Notes: generated from the sequence alone by a model not told the origin. A stretch of 40,389 nucleotides of DNA from Methylotenera oryzisoli (GCA_945907735.1 CAMDTL010000013.1:1-40389), one strand, 5' to 3'; shown: positions 1 through 8,848, counted from the stretch's first letter. A program made the numbers and translations.

Positions 1-222
1 GGTGTGCCAAGCGGCAAACAAGTCGCAAGCAATCGTAGCAACAGTTTGGATAGAGGCTGGCCCTGCTGCAGGCAGCCCGTCTTGGCACGTCGTTTCAGCA
101 CCACCCATCCCTTCTTGGCTACCAGTGATAGCCAACGTTCGCCCAAATCCGGGGGCGGTCGTTGTCGGCTGGATTAGGGTTTTTTTTAAAAGGCCAAGAC
201 AACAACTATAGAGGCAGTGTAT
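1..222 (-). other. Unidentified open frame at the window edge
   Basis: Read on the minus strand, the frame is open from just after a TAG at about 223-225 to the edge of the window, 74 codons without a stop. Its translation includes SQEGMGGAETTCQDG followed by LPAAGPASIQTVATIACDL, which looks protein-like and rich in Gly, Ala and Thr. There is no ATG near its beginning; in-frame TTG or ATG codons occur only inside. The plus strand is also open over 2-211, so direction is not certain. I do not recognise the family. The usual neighbour of yicC, guanylate kinase, is not what this frame encodes. It may be the start of a gene lying mostly outside the window, or a fragment. Confidence 0.25.
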
Positions 223-268
223 CTACGTGTGTTTTGCCAGTCAAGGGGGGGGGATCTGGGCTAAAATG

Positions 269-1135
269 TTACTCGATATTTTGTATTTGCTCACGCATCT
301 GTTCAATCAATACTTTAAGCTCCATCGAAATTTGGCTGGTTTCAATCGCCACCGATTTCGAACCCAAGGTATTCGCTTCGCGATTCATTTCTTGCATCAA
401 AAAATCCAGCCGTTTACCTGCTGCTGCGCTTGCATTTAAAATGCGCTTCACTTCTTCAATATGGGCGGTCAAGCGCACCAGCTCTTCATCTACATCAATT
501 CGCTGCGCAAATAGCACCATTTCTTGGCGCACGCGCTCATCGTCGTTGCTGGCGCTGGCTTCGTTCAGTTTGTTGGTGAGTTTGTCTTGATATTGCTTCA
601 CTAAAGCTGGCATCATGGGCTTTACTTTTGCCACATGTTGCTCAATTTCTTGCAAGCGCGCCAAGATGATCGTTTTCAATTTTGCACCCTCGCGCGCTTT
701 GGCCTCGATTAAATCTTGCAACACATTATTTAGGCTGGTTTTTAAATCACTTTGAAGCGCATCCGTGTCTAGCGGATCTATCGCAATCACGCCTGGCATT
801 TGCAATATTTCCAGCATACTCACCGGCTGCGTATGCGAAAAATATTGCGCAGCAGTTTTTGCATTTTCGGCTATTTGCTGCAATACGCCGTGATTAAGCT
901 GTGGCGCACCTTCTGCGGCAGTGTTACGCACCAAGCTAAGCCGACAATCTACTTTGCCACGGCCTAATTTAGCTTGAACAAGCTCGCGCACCATCGCCTC
1001 AAAAACGCGTAAATTATCATCCAATTTAAGTTGAAGTTCGAGATAACGATGATTGACCGAACGCAATTCAATCAACAAAATGCCACCAGAAGTGTTGTAT
1101 TCCTGCGACGCATAACCTGTCATACTGAGTATCAT
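269..1135 (-). CDS. yicC: YicC/YloC family endoribonuclease
   Basis: This 288-residue protein is full length for the YicC family. It begins MILSMTGYASQE, the family's typical MIxSMTG(F/Y)A start, carries the conserved region SVNHRYLE near residue 27, and ends with the acidic, helical C-terminal block containing RLDFLMQEMNREANTLGSK. Family members are endoribonucleases; in E. coli YicC is linked to turnover of small RNAs. It stands alone on the minus strand. The expected partner gmk is not seen downstream. The first ATG at 1135 fits the family start exactly. Confidence 0.93.
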   Translation of the reverse strand: MILSMTGYASQEYNTSGGILLIELRSVNHRYLELQLKLDDNLRVFEAMVRELVQAKLGRGKVDCRLSLVRNTAAEGAPQLNHGVLQQIAENAKTAAQYFSHTQPVSMLEILQMPGVIAIDPLDTDALQSDLKTSLNNVLQDLIEAKAREGAKLKTIILARLQEIEQHVAKVKPMMPALVKQYQDKLTNKLNEASASNDDERVRQEMVLFAQRIDVDEELVRLTAHIEEVKRILNASAAAGKRLDFLMQEMNREANTLGSKSVAIETSQISMELKVLIEQMREQIQNIE

Positions 1136-1238
1136 AGCCTGCTATTCTTAAAGTAATTTATGATAATTGTAACAAATACCTATGATTTTAAGCGAGAATA
1201 TCCTAGATTATTTACATTTTTGACCAGATAAATAACAA

Positions 1239-1423
1239 ATGGCTACAAATAAAAATCAAGCGCTGCCTATTGGCTACAACTGCAAGACTACATTATGAAC
1301 CCCGTGACGCTTCAAGTAATGGATAGCAGCAATCCAATGAACCTTTCGGGTGATGGCGTTGAAAATACCATTTTAGCGATTCAAAGCGCTTTAAATAAAA
1401 GTCGCCAAAAACCTAAAATTTAA
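1239..1423 (+). pseudogene. Possible remnant of a Ser/Thr protein kinase
   Basis: The 355-base gap between yicC and rph contains two short frames that join across a shift. The first starts at ATG 1239 (MATNKNQALPIGY) and stops at 1296-1298. The second, shifted by one base, reads LQDYIMNPVTLQVMD from about 1280 and runs to a TAA at 1421-1423, ending in KSRQKPKI. The joined ALPIGY...LQDY resembles the segment just before the glycine loop of bacterial Ser/Thr kinases (LPIGYxLxxYxI). From memory, a kinase/phosphatase pair sits between yicC and rph in several betaproteobacteria. All catalytic motifs are absent, so if the assignment is right almost the whole gene has been deleted. The alternative is unrelated non-coding DNA. 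Confidence 0.4.
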
Positions 1424-1459
1424 GCACCTAGTAAAAACCACTTTACAACATGCATCGCA

Positions 1460-1465
1460 TATAAT
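1460..1465 (+). promoter_or_regulatory. Candidate -10 box for rph-rdgB-hemW
   Basis: A perfect TATAAT lies 25 bases upstream of the rph ATG. No good -35 box stands at the normal 16-18 base distance; the nearest TTTACA, at 1442-1447, is only 12 bases away. The assignment rests on the -10 match and its position at the head of a three-gene run. Confidence 0.3.
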
Positions 1466-1490
1466 TGCTTTTTTTTACAAAGCAAATCCT

Positions 1491-2213
1491 ATGCAAAATA
1501 TTCGTCCCAGTCAACGCGCCAACGATCAACTTCGTAACATTGAAATTATCCGTCATTACACCAAACATGCCGAAGGTGCAGTGCTCATTAAATTTGGCGA
1601 TACACACGTGCTGTGCACCGCAAGTGTGGAAGAAAGGGTGCCAGGCTTTCTCAAAGGCAAAGGCCAAGGCTGGGTGACGGCAGAATACGGCATGTTGCCG
1701 CGTAGTACTGGTAGCCGCATGGATAGAGAAGCTGCCAAAGGCAAGCAAAGTGGGCGCACGCAAGAGATACAGCGCTTAATTGGCCGCAGCTTGCGCGCCA
1801 TTATCGATTTACAAAAACTTGGCGAACGTAGCATTCACATTGATTGCGATGTGATTCAAGCCGATGGCGGTACGCGCACCGCCAGCATTACTGGCGCTTA
1901 TGTGGCTTTGCATGATGCCATTTCGCACCTACTTTCTAATCAATTAATTACTGAAAATCCGCTTAAACAAGCCGTTGCAGCGATTTCGGTGGGCGTTTAT
2001 AAAGACACGCCAATACTTGATTTGGACTATATTGAAGATTCTGATTGCGATACCGATATGAACGTGGTGGTGACCACTGACGGCGGATTTGTGGAGATTC
2101 AAGGCACGGCGGAAGGTGAACCATTTGATAAAACCGCCATGCTCGCCATGCTAGATTTGGCGCAAGCAGGTATTGCTGAATTACTTCAAAAACAGCAAGT
2201 TGCGCTCAAGTAA
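1491..2213 (+). CDS. rph: Ribonuclease PH
   Basis: This 240-residue phosphorolytic 3'-5' exoribonuclease trims tRNA 3' ends, releasing nucleoside diphosphates. It opens with [13 protein letters not shown], the family's start, and carries [16 protein letters not shown] at about 56-71 and the phosphate-site region [12 protein letters not shown] at 124-135. The length is normal. It is the first gene of rph-rdgB-hemW: its TAA at 2211-2213 is followed directly by the rdgB ATG, so the two are almost certainly co-translated. Confidence 0.96.
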   Translation: MQNIRPSQRANDQLRNIEIIRHYTKHAEGAVLIKFGDTHVLCTASVEERVPGFLKGKGQGWVTAEYGMLPRSTGSRMDREAAKGKQSGRTQEIQRLIGRSLRAIIDLQKLGERSIHIDCDVIQADGGTRTASITGAYVALHDAISHLLSNQLITENPLKQAVAAISVGVYKDTPILDLDYIEDSDCDTDMNVVVTTDGGFVEIQGTAEGEPFDKTAMLAMLDLAQAGIAELLQKQQVALK

Positions 2214-2819
2214 ATGTTTACAAAGCTTATTATTGCTTCTAACAATCAAGGCAAATTGCGTGAAATTCAACAATTACTTGCGCCACTAAATATTGAAGTG
2301 TTGTCGCAATCTGCGCTGAATATTTCTGAAGCCAAAGAACCACATTGCACCTTTATCGAAAATGCCTTGGCCAAAGCACGTCACGCCAGTTTACATGCTA
2401 ATTTACCTGCTTTAGCCGATGATTCTGGCATTTGTGTGGATGCTCTGGAAGGCAGGCCTGGCGTTCATTCTGCCTATTTTTCCACGATGGACAATAGCGA
2501 ACCTAGAAGTGACGTAAAAAATAATGCCCATTTATTAAAAATGCTCAACAATCAAACTCAGCGTAGCGCTTATTATTACTGCGCGCTCGTGTTAGTGCGC
2601 TATCACAATGACCCGCAGCCCATTATTGCCGAAGGCATTTGGACGGGCGAGATATTAAGCGCGCCACGGGGCACTGGCGGTTTTGGCTACGATCCATTAT
2701 TTTTAGATGTCGCTTCAGGCAAAACTGGCGCTGAATTAAGCAGTGACGCCAAGAATAAAATCAGCCATCGCGGCCTTGCCTTGCAAATGCTCATGCAAAA
2801 ACTCACGCAATTACAGTGA
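2214..2819 (+). CDS. rdgB: dITP/XTP pyrophosphatase (RdgB/HAM1 family)
   Basis: This 201-residue house-cleaning enzyme hydrolyses dITP, XTP and related non-canonical purine triphosphates to monophosphates, keeping them out of DNA and RNA. Family motifs are all present: ASNNQGKLREI at 8-18, LADDSGICVDAL at 67-78 with the metal-binding Asp pair, GTGGFGYDPLF, and SDAKNKISHRG near the C-terminus. It starts on the base after the rph stop and its last bases overlap the GTG start of hemW, which indicates a single transcript. Confidence 0.95.
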   Translation: MFTKLIIASNNQGKLREIQQLLAPLNIEVLSQSALNISEAKEPHCTFIENALAKARHASLHANLPALADDSGICVDALEGRPGVHSAYFSTMDNSEPRSDVKNNAHLLKMLNNQTQRSAYYYCALVLVRYHNDPQPIIAEGIWTGEILSAPRGTGGFGYDPLFLDVASGKTGAELSSDAKNKISHRGLALQMLMQKLTQLQ

Positions 2820-4057
2820 AAAAAGTAATTTACATCAAGCCAGATGCCAATATCCATGGGGTTTATAGACCCATTAATGTTAATGCGCCAATAGTAGGAG
2901 AAACCACACTTTCTGGCTTAAAAAATCCGCCGCCACTGTCGCTGTATATTCATATTCCGTGGTGCGTTAAAAAATGTCCGTACTGCGATTTTAATTCGCA
3001 CGAAAGCAAGCAAGCAATACCCGAAAAGCGTTATGTGGCCGCTTTAATAAAGGATTTAGAACAATCGATACCGCGTGTGTATGGCCGTAAAATCAAAAGT
3101 GTTTTCTTTGGCGGTGGTACGCCAAGTTTATTTTCGGCGGCCTCCATAGACGAAATTTTAAGTGCGGTGCGCATGCTTACACCGCTGGATTACGGCGCAG
3201 AAATTACGCTGGAAGCCAATCCTGGTACTGTTGATACCGCACATTTTTCTGGTTACAAGCAAGCGGGCGTGAATCGCGTTTCACTCGGCATACAAAGTTT
3301 TAACGCAGATTATCTTAAAGCGCTTGGTCGTATTCACAACGATAAACAAGCCATTGCAGCGGCAGAATTAGCGTTAAAAACCTTCGAGCGCGTCAATTTA
3401 GATGTGATGTATGCACTGCCCAATCAAACGCTGGAGCACGCGTTGCAAGACGCAAAACAAGCGGTTGCGCTTAACCCAGATCATCTCTCGTTTTATCATT
3501 TAACTTTAGAGCCAAATACGCCCTTCCACCGCACGCCGCCTAGCTTGCCGAATGATGATGTCAGTGCGGATATGCAAGAGCAAATTGAGACTTTATTGCA
3601 CGACAATGGTTATGAGCATTATGAAACATCAGCTTTTTGCAAACCCAATAGCCATGCGCGACACAATTTAAATTACTGGCAATTTGGCGATTATTTGGGC
3701 ATAGGTGCAGGCGCACATTCCAAACTTAGTTTTCACGATAAAATCACCCGCGAAACCCGCCACAAAAACCCAAAAGCGTTTATGGAAAATGCTGAGGCTG
3801 GCAATGCAACAGATAATATTTGGACGATAGCGCAAGCCGATTTAGGTTTTGAATTTATGATGAATACACTGCGTTTAACTAATGGTTTTGAAAAAAGCTT
3901 ATTTCAAAATCGCACAGGACTGCCATGGGATGCAGTATCTATGCGGATTGCAAAGGCATTAAACAAAGGCTTAATTACACAGGATTTGCAAAAAATTTCG
4001 CCTACTTTGCTGGGTCAGCGCTACTTAAACAATCTGCTAGAAATATTTCTTAATTAA
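2816..4057 (+). CDS. hemW: Radical SAM heme chaperone HemW
   Basis: This 413-residue radical SAM protein is of the HemN/HemW family. The iron-sulfur motif WCVKKCPYCDF gives Cys50, Cys54 and Cys57, a CxxxCxxC cluster followed by the HemW-type Cys-Asp-Phe. The FFGGGTPSLF motif follows near residue 97. HemW differs from true HemN in acting as a heme-binding chaperone rather than a coproporphyrinogen oxidase, and the residues before the first Cys fit HemW. The GTG start at 2816 overlaps the rdgB TGA. About 40 residues precede the usual PPLSLYIHIPWC start; many betaproteobacterial homologues have a similar leader, though the true start could lie a little further in. Confidence 0.92.
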   Translation: MKKVIYIKPDANIHGVYRPINVNAPIVGETTLSGLKNPPPLSLYIHIPWCVKKCPYCDFNSHESKQAIPEKRYVAALIKDLEQSIPRVYGRKIKSVFFGGGTPSLFSAASIDEILSAVRMLTPLDYGAEITLEANPGTVDTAHFSGYKQAGVNRVSLGIQSFNADYLKALGRIHNDKQAIAAAELALKTFERVNLDVMYALPNQTLEHALQDAKQAVALNPDHLSFYHLTLEPNTPFHRTPPSLPNDDVSADMQEQIETLLHDNGYEHYETSAFCKPNSHARHNLNYWQFGDYLGIGAGAHSKLSFHDKITRETRHKNPKAFMENAEAGNATDNIWTIAQADLGFEFMMNTLRLTNGFEKSLFQNRTGLPWDAVSMRIAKALNKGLITQDLQKISPTLLGQRYLNNLLEIFLN

Positions 4058-4083
4058 ATTTAGCTTCAACAGCTTAATCTACG

Positions 4084-5481
4084 TTAATTTAGAACTTTAC
4101 GAGCACGCTTAATAGCTTGTTTTACTTGGATGGGCGCGGTACCGCCTATGTGGTTACGACTAGCCACTGAGCCTGCGAGCGTAAGTACCTTAAAAACGTC
4201 GTCACTAATTGTGTTGCTAAATTGCTGTAACTCTTTTAGCGATAAGTCGGCCAAATCACTGCCTTTTTTAATTGCGTGCTTCACCGCCAGCGCCACTGCC
4301 TCGTGCGCATCGCGAAATGGCATGCCTTTTTTCACCAAATAATCAGCTAAATCAGTGGCCGTGGCAAAGCCTTCTAGTGCGGCTTGCTGCATATTCGCTT
4401 TGTTCACTTGAATACCACGCAACATGTCTGCGTAAATTTCTAGTGTCATTAACAGCGTATCCGCGGTATCAAACAGCGGCTCTTTATCTTCTTGATTATC
4501 TTTGTTATAGGCCAGCGGCTGGCCTTTCATCAACGTGAGCAACGCCACTAAATTGCCGTTCACACGGCCAGTTTTACCACGCACCAGTTCTGGCACATCG
4601 GGGTTTTTCTTTTGTGGCATAATCGATGAGCCAGTACAAAAACGGTCGGCAATATCAATAAATGCGAATCTAGGTGAAGACCACAAAATAAGCTCTTCAG
4701 AAAAACGCGATAAATGTGTCATTAAAATTGCACTTGCTGCGGTAAACTCAATGGCAAAATCTCTGTCAGAAACCGCATCCAGCGAATTTTCACACACGCC
4801 ATCAAAGCCCAATGTTTTCGCCACCAATTCACGATTAATGGGGTAACTGGTGCCCGCCAATGCTGCTGCGCCTAACGGCAAATAATTGATACGTTTTCTA
4901 CAGTCCACAAACCGTGCGGCATCGCGTTTTAACATCTCAAAATACGCCATAAGATGATGCCCAAACGTGACCGGCTGCGCCACTTGCAAATGCGTAAAGC
5001 CTGGCATAATGGTATCAGTATGCTGTTCGGCCAGATCCAAAATTGAGGTTTGCAGCTTACGAATGCCTGCCAACACATCATCAGTCGTAGCGCGCAGCCA
5101 CAAACGCACATCGGTCGCAACTTGGTCGTTGCGGCTTCTGCCCGTGTGCAGCCGCTTGCCCGCATCACCAATTTTATCGGTTAAACGTTTTTCAATATTT
5201 AAATGTACATCTTCTAAATCCAACGACCATTCGAATTTACCGGCTTGAATTTCAGCTAAAATTTCAGCTAAACCTTTTTCAATCGCGCCCACATCTTTGT
5301 TGCTAATAATGCCTTGTGCGCCCAGCATTTGCGCATGCGCCAGCGAGCCCTGAATATCAAATTCGGCAAAACGCTTATCAAAATCGACGGAAGCGGTGTA
5401 TTTTTTAACCAATTCGGCCACAGGTTCGCTAAAGCGCCCAGACCAGCTATTGGCTTTTTTATCTAAAGAGTTTTTCGGCAC
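4084..5481 (-). CDS. argH: Argininosuccinate lyase
   Basis: This 465-residue enzyme performs the last step of arginine synthesis, splitting argininosuccinate into arginine and fumarate. The fumarase/aspartase superfamily signature [11 protein letters not shown] is at 284-294, and the [12 protein letters not shown] region is at 113-124. The length is normal. It is convergent with hemW, 26 bases apart with no obvious terminator hairpin between them. Upstream (rightward) lies a decayed region and then hemC, an arrangement reminiscent of the argH-algZ-algR-hemC order of other proteobacteria. Confidence 0.97.
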   Translation of the reverse strand: MPKNSLDKKANSWSGRFSEPVAELVKKYTASVDFDKRFAEFDIQGSLAHAQMLGAQGIISNKDVGAIEKGLAEILAEIQAGKFEWSLDLEDVHLNIEKRLTDKIGDAGKRLHTGRSRNDQVATDVRLWLRATTDDVLAGIRKLQTSILDLAEQHTDTIMPGFTHLQVAQPVTFGHHLMAYFEMLKRDAARFVDCRKRINYLPLGAAALAGTSYPINRELVAKTLGFDGVCENSLDAVSDRDFAIEFTAASAILMTHLSRFSEELILWSSPRFAFIDIADRFCTGSSIMPQKKNPDVPELVRGKTGRVNGNLVALLTLMKGQPLAYNKDNQEDKEPLFDTADTLLMTLEIYADMLRGIQVNKANMQQAALEGFATATDLADYLVKKGMPFRDAHEAVALAVKHAIKKGSDLADLSLKELQQFSNTISDDVFKVLTLAGSVASRNHIGGTAPIQVKQAIKRARKVLN

Positions 5482-5580
5482 ACTTAATCACTTTAATTGC
5501 AATGTTTATTGTAAATAATTACTTTAATAATACACTTATCGCAATATTATAACCAAGTATGCGCTGTGCGTAAAAATAGT

Positions 5581-5745
5581 CACTTACCAAAGTTTCATAA
5601 TCTTGGCATTCGCTTGCGAATTTTGCTCATTGTGAACCTATTCGTGGTAATGGCAGTCATTTTACTTAGCAAGCAATTAAACGAGGTTTTTCATTATTAG
5701 CGCAGTTATCGGCACTGGTGCAACCTATTTTACTGCTGTTCATAA
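5581..5745 (+). pseudogene. Decayed N-terminus of an AlgZ/FimS-type sensor histidine kinase
   Basis: From 5581 the plus strand reads LPKFHNLGIRLRILLIVN followed by a hydrophobic stretch, stopping at TAG 5698-5700. This looks like the N-terminus and first membrane helix of LytS/AlgZ-type histidine kinases, which begin with LPxFxNLGxxLRxLLxVN. After a shift of frame, LLAQLSALVQPILLLF (from 5694) could be the next membrane helix. No ATG precedes it, and no kinase or response-regulator domain remains. Location supports the call: between argH and hemC is where algZ-algR sits in Pseudomonas and, from memory, in several betaproteobacteria. The second segment overlaps a minus-strand reading, so its end is uncertain. 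Confidence 0.5.
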
Positions 5746-5908
5746 ACGCCTCAAATTCTGATTTTTGAGCGAATTTATCAAATTGGGTGATTGTTAAAAT
5801 GCGTTTTACTGCCGAACGCACTAGCTTGGCCACCAGCTAGCTCACAAATATAATCACCAATACAGCCAATAATTTAGGCAAAAAATTCACCATTTGTAGC
5901 CAAAATTA
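5666..5908 (-). pseudogene. Fragment of a membrane-helix protein (mechanosensitive-channel-like)
   Basis: On the minus strand, ATG at 5893 opens MVNFLPKLLAVLVIIFVS, is broken by a TAG at 5839-5837, and resumes in the same frame with LVAKLVRSAVKRILTITQFDKFAQKS, continuing to a TAA at 5668-5666. The pattern of a hydrophobic helix followed by LVAKLVRxxVxR and FDKFAxKS resembles the conserved-TM-helix family (PF05552) related to small-conductance channels. Only the first helix and its flank survive, with one internal stop, so it is a remnant. The last third (after EAFMN, about 5745) does not look like the family and overlaps the sensor-kinase remnant on the other strand. Confidence 0.45.
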
Positions 5909-6131
5909 ATTAAGTAAACTCATAAAATATCGAGTTGGTATTGTATAAAGTCTCATAAAAATTAATTCCAATCAATAACTTATGACAATATTAGCTGAAC
6001 AAGCATTGCTTAAAATTATACTTATGGCGCTTCAGACTTTAGCTTCACCTAAAAGCTAGCACTTTTTGTAACAGATTGTAAAAGTCTGAATAAAACATGA
6101 GCAAAAATAGCGCTGTGATAAAATCGCCATC
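5909..6131. other. AT-rich gap upstream of hemC, no gene seen
   Basis: This stretch completes the 650-base argH-hemC gap. It is AT-rich, has stops in all frames, and I see no tRNA, hairpin or recognisable protein fragment. The hemC promoter must lie here or further upstream, but no convincing -35/-10 pair is present, and hemC has no clear Shine-Dalgarno sequence. Confidence 0.5.
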
Positions 6132-7070
6132 ATGAAAACATTGCCTAAAAAACTCGTTATCGCCTCGCGCGAAAGTGCCCTAGCCATGTGGCAAGCCAAA
6201 TACATTCAAGCGCGCCTGCAAGCTTTATATCCAAACTGTGATGTGCAAATTTTAGGTATGACCACGACCGGCGACCAAATCTTAAATTCTCCTCTTTCTC
6301 GTATTGGTGGCAAAGGTTTATTTGTAAAAGAGCTGGAAATGGCGCTGGCCGACGGCAGCGCCGATTTGGCCGTGCACAGCATGAAAGACGTACCAATGAA
6401 CCTGCCAAGCGGCTTTGCCATGGCCGCCACGGGCAAACGTGAAGATGCACGCGATGCGTTTGTATCGAACAAATTTGCGAGTTTAGAAGATTTACCGCAC
6501 AGCAGCATTGTTGGCACTTCCAGCTTGCGCCGCCAAAGCCAATTGCAGTATCGCTTTCCACATTTAAAAATAGAATCGCTACGCGGCAACTTGCAAACAC
6601 GTTTACGCAAGCTTGATGAAGGCCAGTATGCTGCGATTATTTTAGCTGCTGCCGGGCTAATTCGACTGGGTTTAGGCGACAGAATTCGCCAGTTAATTTC
6701 ACCGCAAGACAGCATTCCCGCAGTTGGCCAAGGTGCACTGGGCATAGAAATTAACGCGGAAAGAGTTGATTTATTCGAAATTCTCGCGCCCTTAAACCAT
6801 GTGGATACACAACTTTGCGTAGAAGCGGAACGTGGTATGAGCCGCGCCTTAGCGGGCAGTTGCACCGTGCCGCTGGGCGCTTATGCACAACGAGAAGGTA
6901 ACACCATCAACATCACTGGCTTTGTAGCGAGTGTCGATGGCAAACAAATGTTACGCGAAACAGCAAGTGGTCCGGCAGCCAATGCAGAATCGGTTGGTAG
7001 AGCATTAGCAGACAAACTGATCAGCCGCGGCGCAGATAAAATACTCGCAACACTTGACCGCATAAAATAA
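6132..7070 (+). CDS. hemC: Hydroxymethylbilane synthase (porphobilinogen deaminase)
   Basis: This 312-residue cytosolic enzyme joins four porphobilinogens into hydroxymethylbilane on a dipyrromethane cofactor. The cofactor-bearing Cys is Cys244 in [10 protein letters not shown]. The catalytic-loop motif HSMKDVP at 82-88 includes Asp86, and VGTSSLRRQ at 127-135 lines the active site. The length matches the family. Its TAA overlaps the ATG of hemD (TAATG), so the two successive steps of uroporphyrinogen III synthesis are translationally coupled. Confidence 0.97.
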   Translation: MKTLPKKLVIASRESALAMWQAKYIQARLQALYPNCDVQILGMTTTGDQILNSPLSRIGGKGLFVKELEMALADGSADLAVHSMKDVPMNLPSGFAMAATGKREDARDAFVSNKFASLEDLPHSSIVGTSSLRRQSQLQYRFPHLKIESLRGNLQTRLRKLDEGQYAAIILAAAGLIRLGLGDRIRQLISPQDSIPAVGQGALGIEINAERVDLFEILAPLNHVDTQLCVEAERGMSRALAGSCTVPLGAYAQREGNTINITGFVASVDGKQMLRETASGPAANAESVGRALADKLISRGADKILATLDRIK

Positions 7071-7849
7071 TGCTAAATAAGCCTTTAGCTGGCATCACCA
7101 TTGCAGTTACCCGCCCAGTTGATCAAGCGCAAGCTTTATGCGAAGCCATTTCCCAGCTTGGTGGTAGGGCGGTTTTATTTCCCCTGCTAGCTATCACACC
7201 CTTGCAGGATTATCGCGCCTTTGAGCAACAGCTTGCAGAACTCGAAACGACCGATTGGGCCATTTTTATCAGCTCTAACGCTGTTAATTCCGCAATGCCG
7301 CGCGTACTTAAGCATTATGGCAATATTCCAGATAATTTAAAATTTGCCGCCATTGGCCACCAAACCGCCAAAGAGCTTATGCATTATGGCGTACGCAATG
7401 TGCTCACTCCACACGCCCGCTTTGACAGCGAAACTTTGCTTGCCCTGCATGAGATGCATGATGTTGCCAATCTGAAAATTGCTATTTTTCGTGGTATTGG
7501 CGGGCGCGAACTAATGGCAGAAACATTGACTGCACGCGGTGCCAACGTCTATTTTGCAGAGTCTTATCAACGCATAAACCCGCAAACCAATTGCAATTTA
7601 CTTGCGAATCTTTATAGTGAAAAAAAACTGCATGCCATCGTCGTCACCAGCAGCGAGGCTATGCGCCACCTGCTCGACTTGGCGGGCAATTCAGAGTGGA
7701 TACACAATGTGACTTTGTTTGTGAACCACGCCAGAATTGCTGAATTGCCGTTACAAATGGGCTTAAAGGTGTTGATTGCTGATGCTTTGGGTGATGGAGA
7801 GGTGGTTAAGAAACTATCAATGGTTTTGGCGCAGGATTCGCAAACGTAA
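7070..7849 (+). CDS. hemD: Uroporphyrinogen-III synthase
   Basis: This 259-residue protein cyclises hydroxymethylbilane with inversion of ring D. HemD sequences diverge strongly, but the N-terminal ITIAVTRPVDQAQAL, the DWAIFISSNAVN block near 60-71, and VVTSSEAMRHLL in the second domain are typical, and it follows hemC directly. The 3' end overlaps the tail of the convergent reductase gene by 44 bases (7806-7849), which explains the lack of any intergenic terminator. No hemX/hemY genes follow, unlike many other proteobacteria. Confidence 0.93.
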   Translation: MLNKPLAGITIAVTRPVDQAQALCEAISQLGGRAVLFPLLAITPLQDYRAFEQQLAELETTDWAIFISSNAVNSAMPRVLKHYGNIPDNLKFAAIGHQTAKELMHYGVRNVLTPHARFDSETLLALHEMHDVANLKIAIFRGIGGRELMAETLTARGANVYFAESYQRINPQTNCNLLANLYSEKKLHAIVVTSSEAMRHLLDLAGNSEWIHNVTLFVNHARIAELPLQMGLKVLIADALGDGEVVKKLSMVLAQDSQT

Positions 7850-8840
7850 ATGCATCGCTAAAAAACTCATCTGCTAGCAAGCCTTGTTGCACAAAGCTGG
7901 TATGTGCAACATCCACCATGCCAGGTGCGCCGCAGACATAGGCCTGAAAACTGCTTAAATCCTTGTAATCCGTCAATACAGCCTCGTGCACTAACCCAGT
8001 TCTACCTTGCCAACTATCAGTTTGCGGTTCTGAAATCACGGGAATATAGGTTAAATGCGGAGTAAATTCCGCCCATTTTTCGCACAGATCGTGCATGTAT
8101 AAATCATCTGCCACACGTGCGCCGCGATACAAAATAATGTCGCGTTTAATATTGTTATGTAGCATATGCTCGATAATGCCTTTAACTGGCGCAAAACCCG
8201 TGCCGCCTGCCACAAAAATAATCGGCTTTTGCGAATCTTTCCGCAAAAAAAAGTTACCAAATGGGGCTTCTAGCCGCAAAATGGCTTTTTCTTGCATTTC
8301 ATTCGCCACATAAGCGCTAAATACGCCGCCAGGGATAACGCGAATATGCAGCTCTATAAATTCTGCATCGTGTGGCGCGTTGGCGATAGAAAATGCACGA
8401 CGTTTGCCATCTTTTAAAATAAACTCAATATACTGGCCAGCCAAAAATTGTAAGCGCTCACTTGTGGGCAATTGCAGATGCAGCGCAATAACATCGTGAC
8501 TTAATTGTTCTTTTTTAGCCACGCGCGCCGGCAAAATACGCGGTTTGATGCCCGTTAATCCGCCCACTTCGCGGCATTCCACCGTGATGTCTTCTAGCGG
8601 ACGGGCGCAACAAAGTAAAGTATGACCTGTAGCTAATTCGGCAGCTGTCATCGCGCTCTGTTGGTAATCGTCATGCATCACTTTGCCTGAAACCAACTGG
8701 GCTTTGCAGGATCCGCAAGCACCGTTGCGACAGCCGTAAGGGATGTGAATGTCCGCCTCAATGGCGGCTTGCAGCACAGTCTGACTGGGGCGCACATCAA
8801 ACGTGTGGCCGCTATTTTGAATGGTAACTTTGTAACTCAT
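7806..8840 (-). CDS. 2Fe-2S ferredoxin / FAD-NAD(P)H reductase (CDP-6-deoxy-glucoseen reductase-like)
   Basis: This 344-residue electron-transfer protein has three parts. An N-terminal plant-type ferredoxin domain has Cys37, Cys42, Cys45 and Cys77 (CRNGACGSC then LLCCARP). An FAD-binding barrel follows with RAFSIANAP, and an NAD(P)-binding domain with VAGGTGFAP. This architecture is shared by AscD-type CDP-6-deoxy-delta-3,4-glucoseen reductases, phenol hydroxylase reductases and CmtAa-like enzymes. Betaproteobacterial genomes usually carry a solitary copy annotated as the AscD type, with no deoxysugar genes nearby, as here. The oxygenase or other partner cannot be told from this window. It is convergent with and overlaps hemD, and sits 8 bases downstream of fxsA. 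Confidence 0.88.
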   Translation of the reverse strand: MSYKVTIQNSGHTFDVRPSQTVLQAAIEADIHIPYGCRNGACGSCKAQLVSGKVMHDDYQQSAMTAAELATGHTLLCCARPLEDITVECREVGGLTGIKPRILPARVAKKEQLSHDVIALHLQLPTSERLQFLAGQYIEFILKDGKRRAFSIANAPHDAEFIELHIRVIPGGVFSAYVANEMQEKAILRLEAPFGNFFLRKDSQKPIIFVAGGTGFAPVKGIIEHMLHNNIKRDIILYRGARVADDLYMHDLCEKWAEFTPHLTYIPVISEPQTDSWQGRTGLVHEAVLTDYKDLSSFQAYVCGAPGMVDVAHTSFVQQGLLADEFFSDAFTFANPAPKPLIVS

Positions 8841-8848
8841 TAATTTCT

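Noticed and set aside
2-590. Plus-strand open frames opposite yicC and at the left edge
   Set aside because: The 162-590 frame lies antisense to the clear yicC gene and has no recognisable domain; the 2-211 frame is less protein-like than the minus-strand reading.
4058-4083. Terminator between convergent hemW and argH
   Set aside because: The 26-base gap has no stem of useful length and no T run in a suitable place.
6157-6865. Long minus-strand open frames across hemC (147 and 219 codons)
   Set aside because: They are shadows of the well-supported hemC gene, have Ser/Arg/Cys-rich compositions typical of antisense frames, and no family match.
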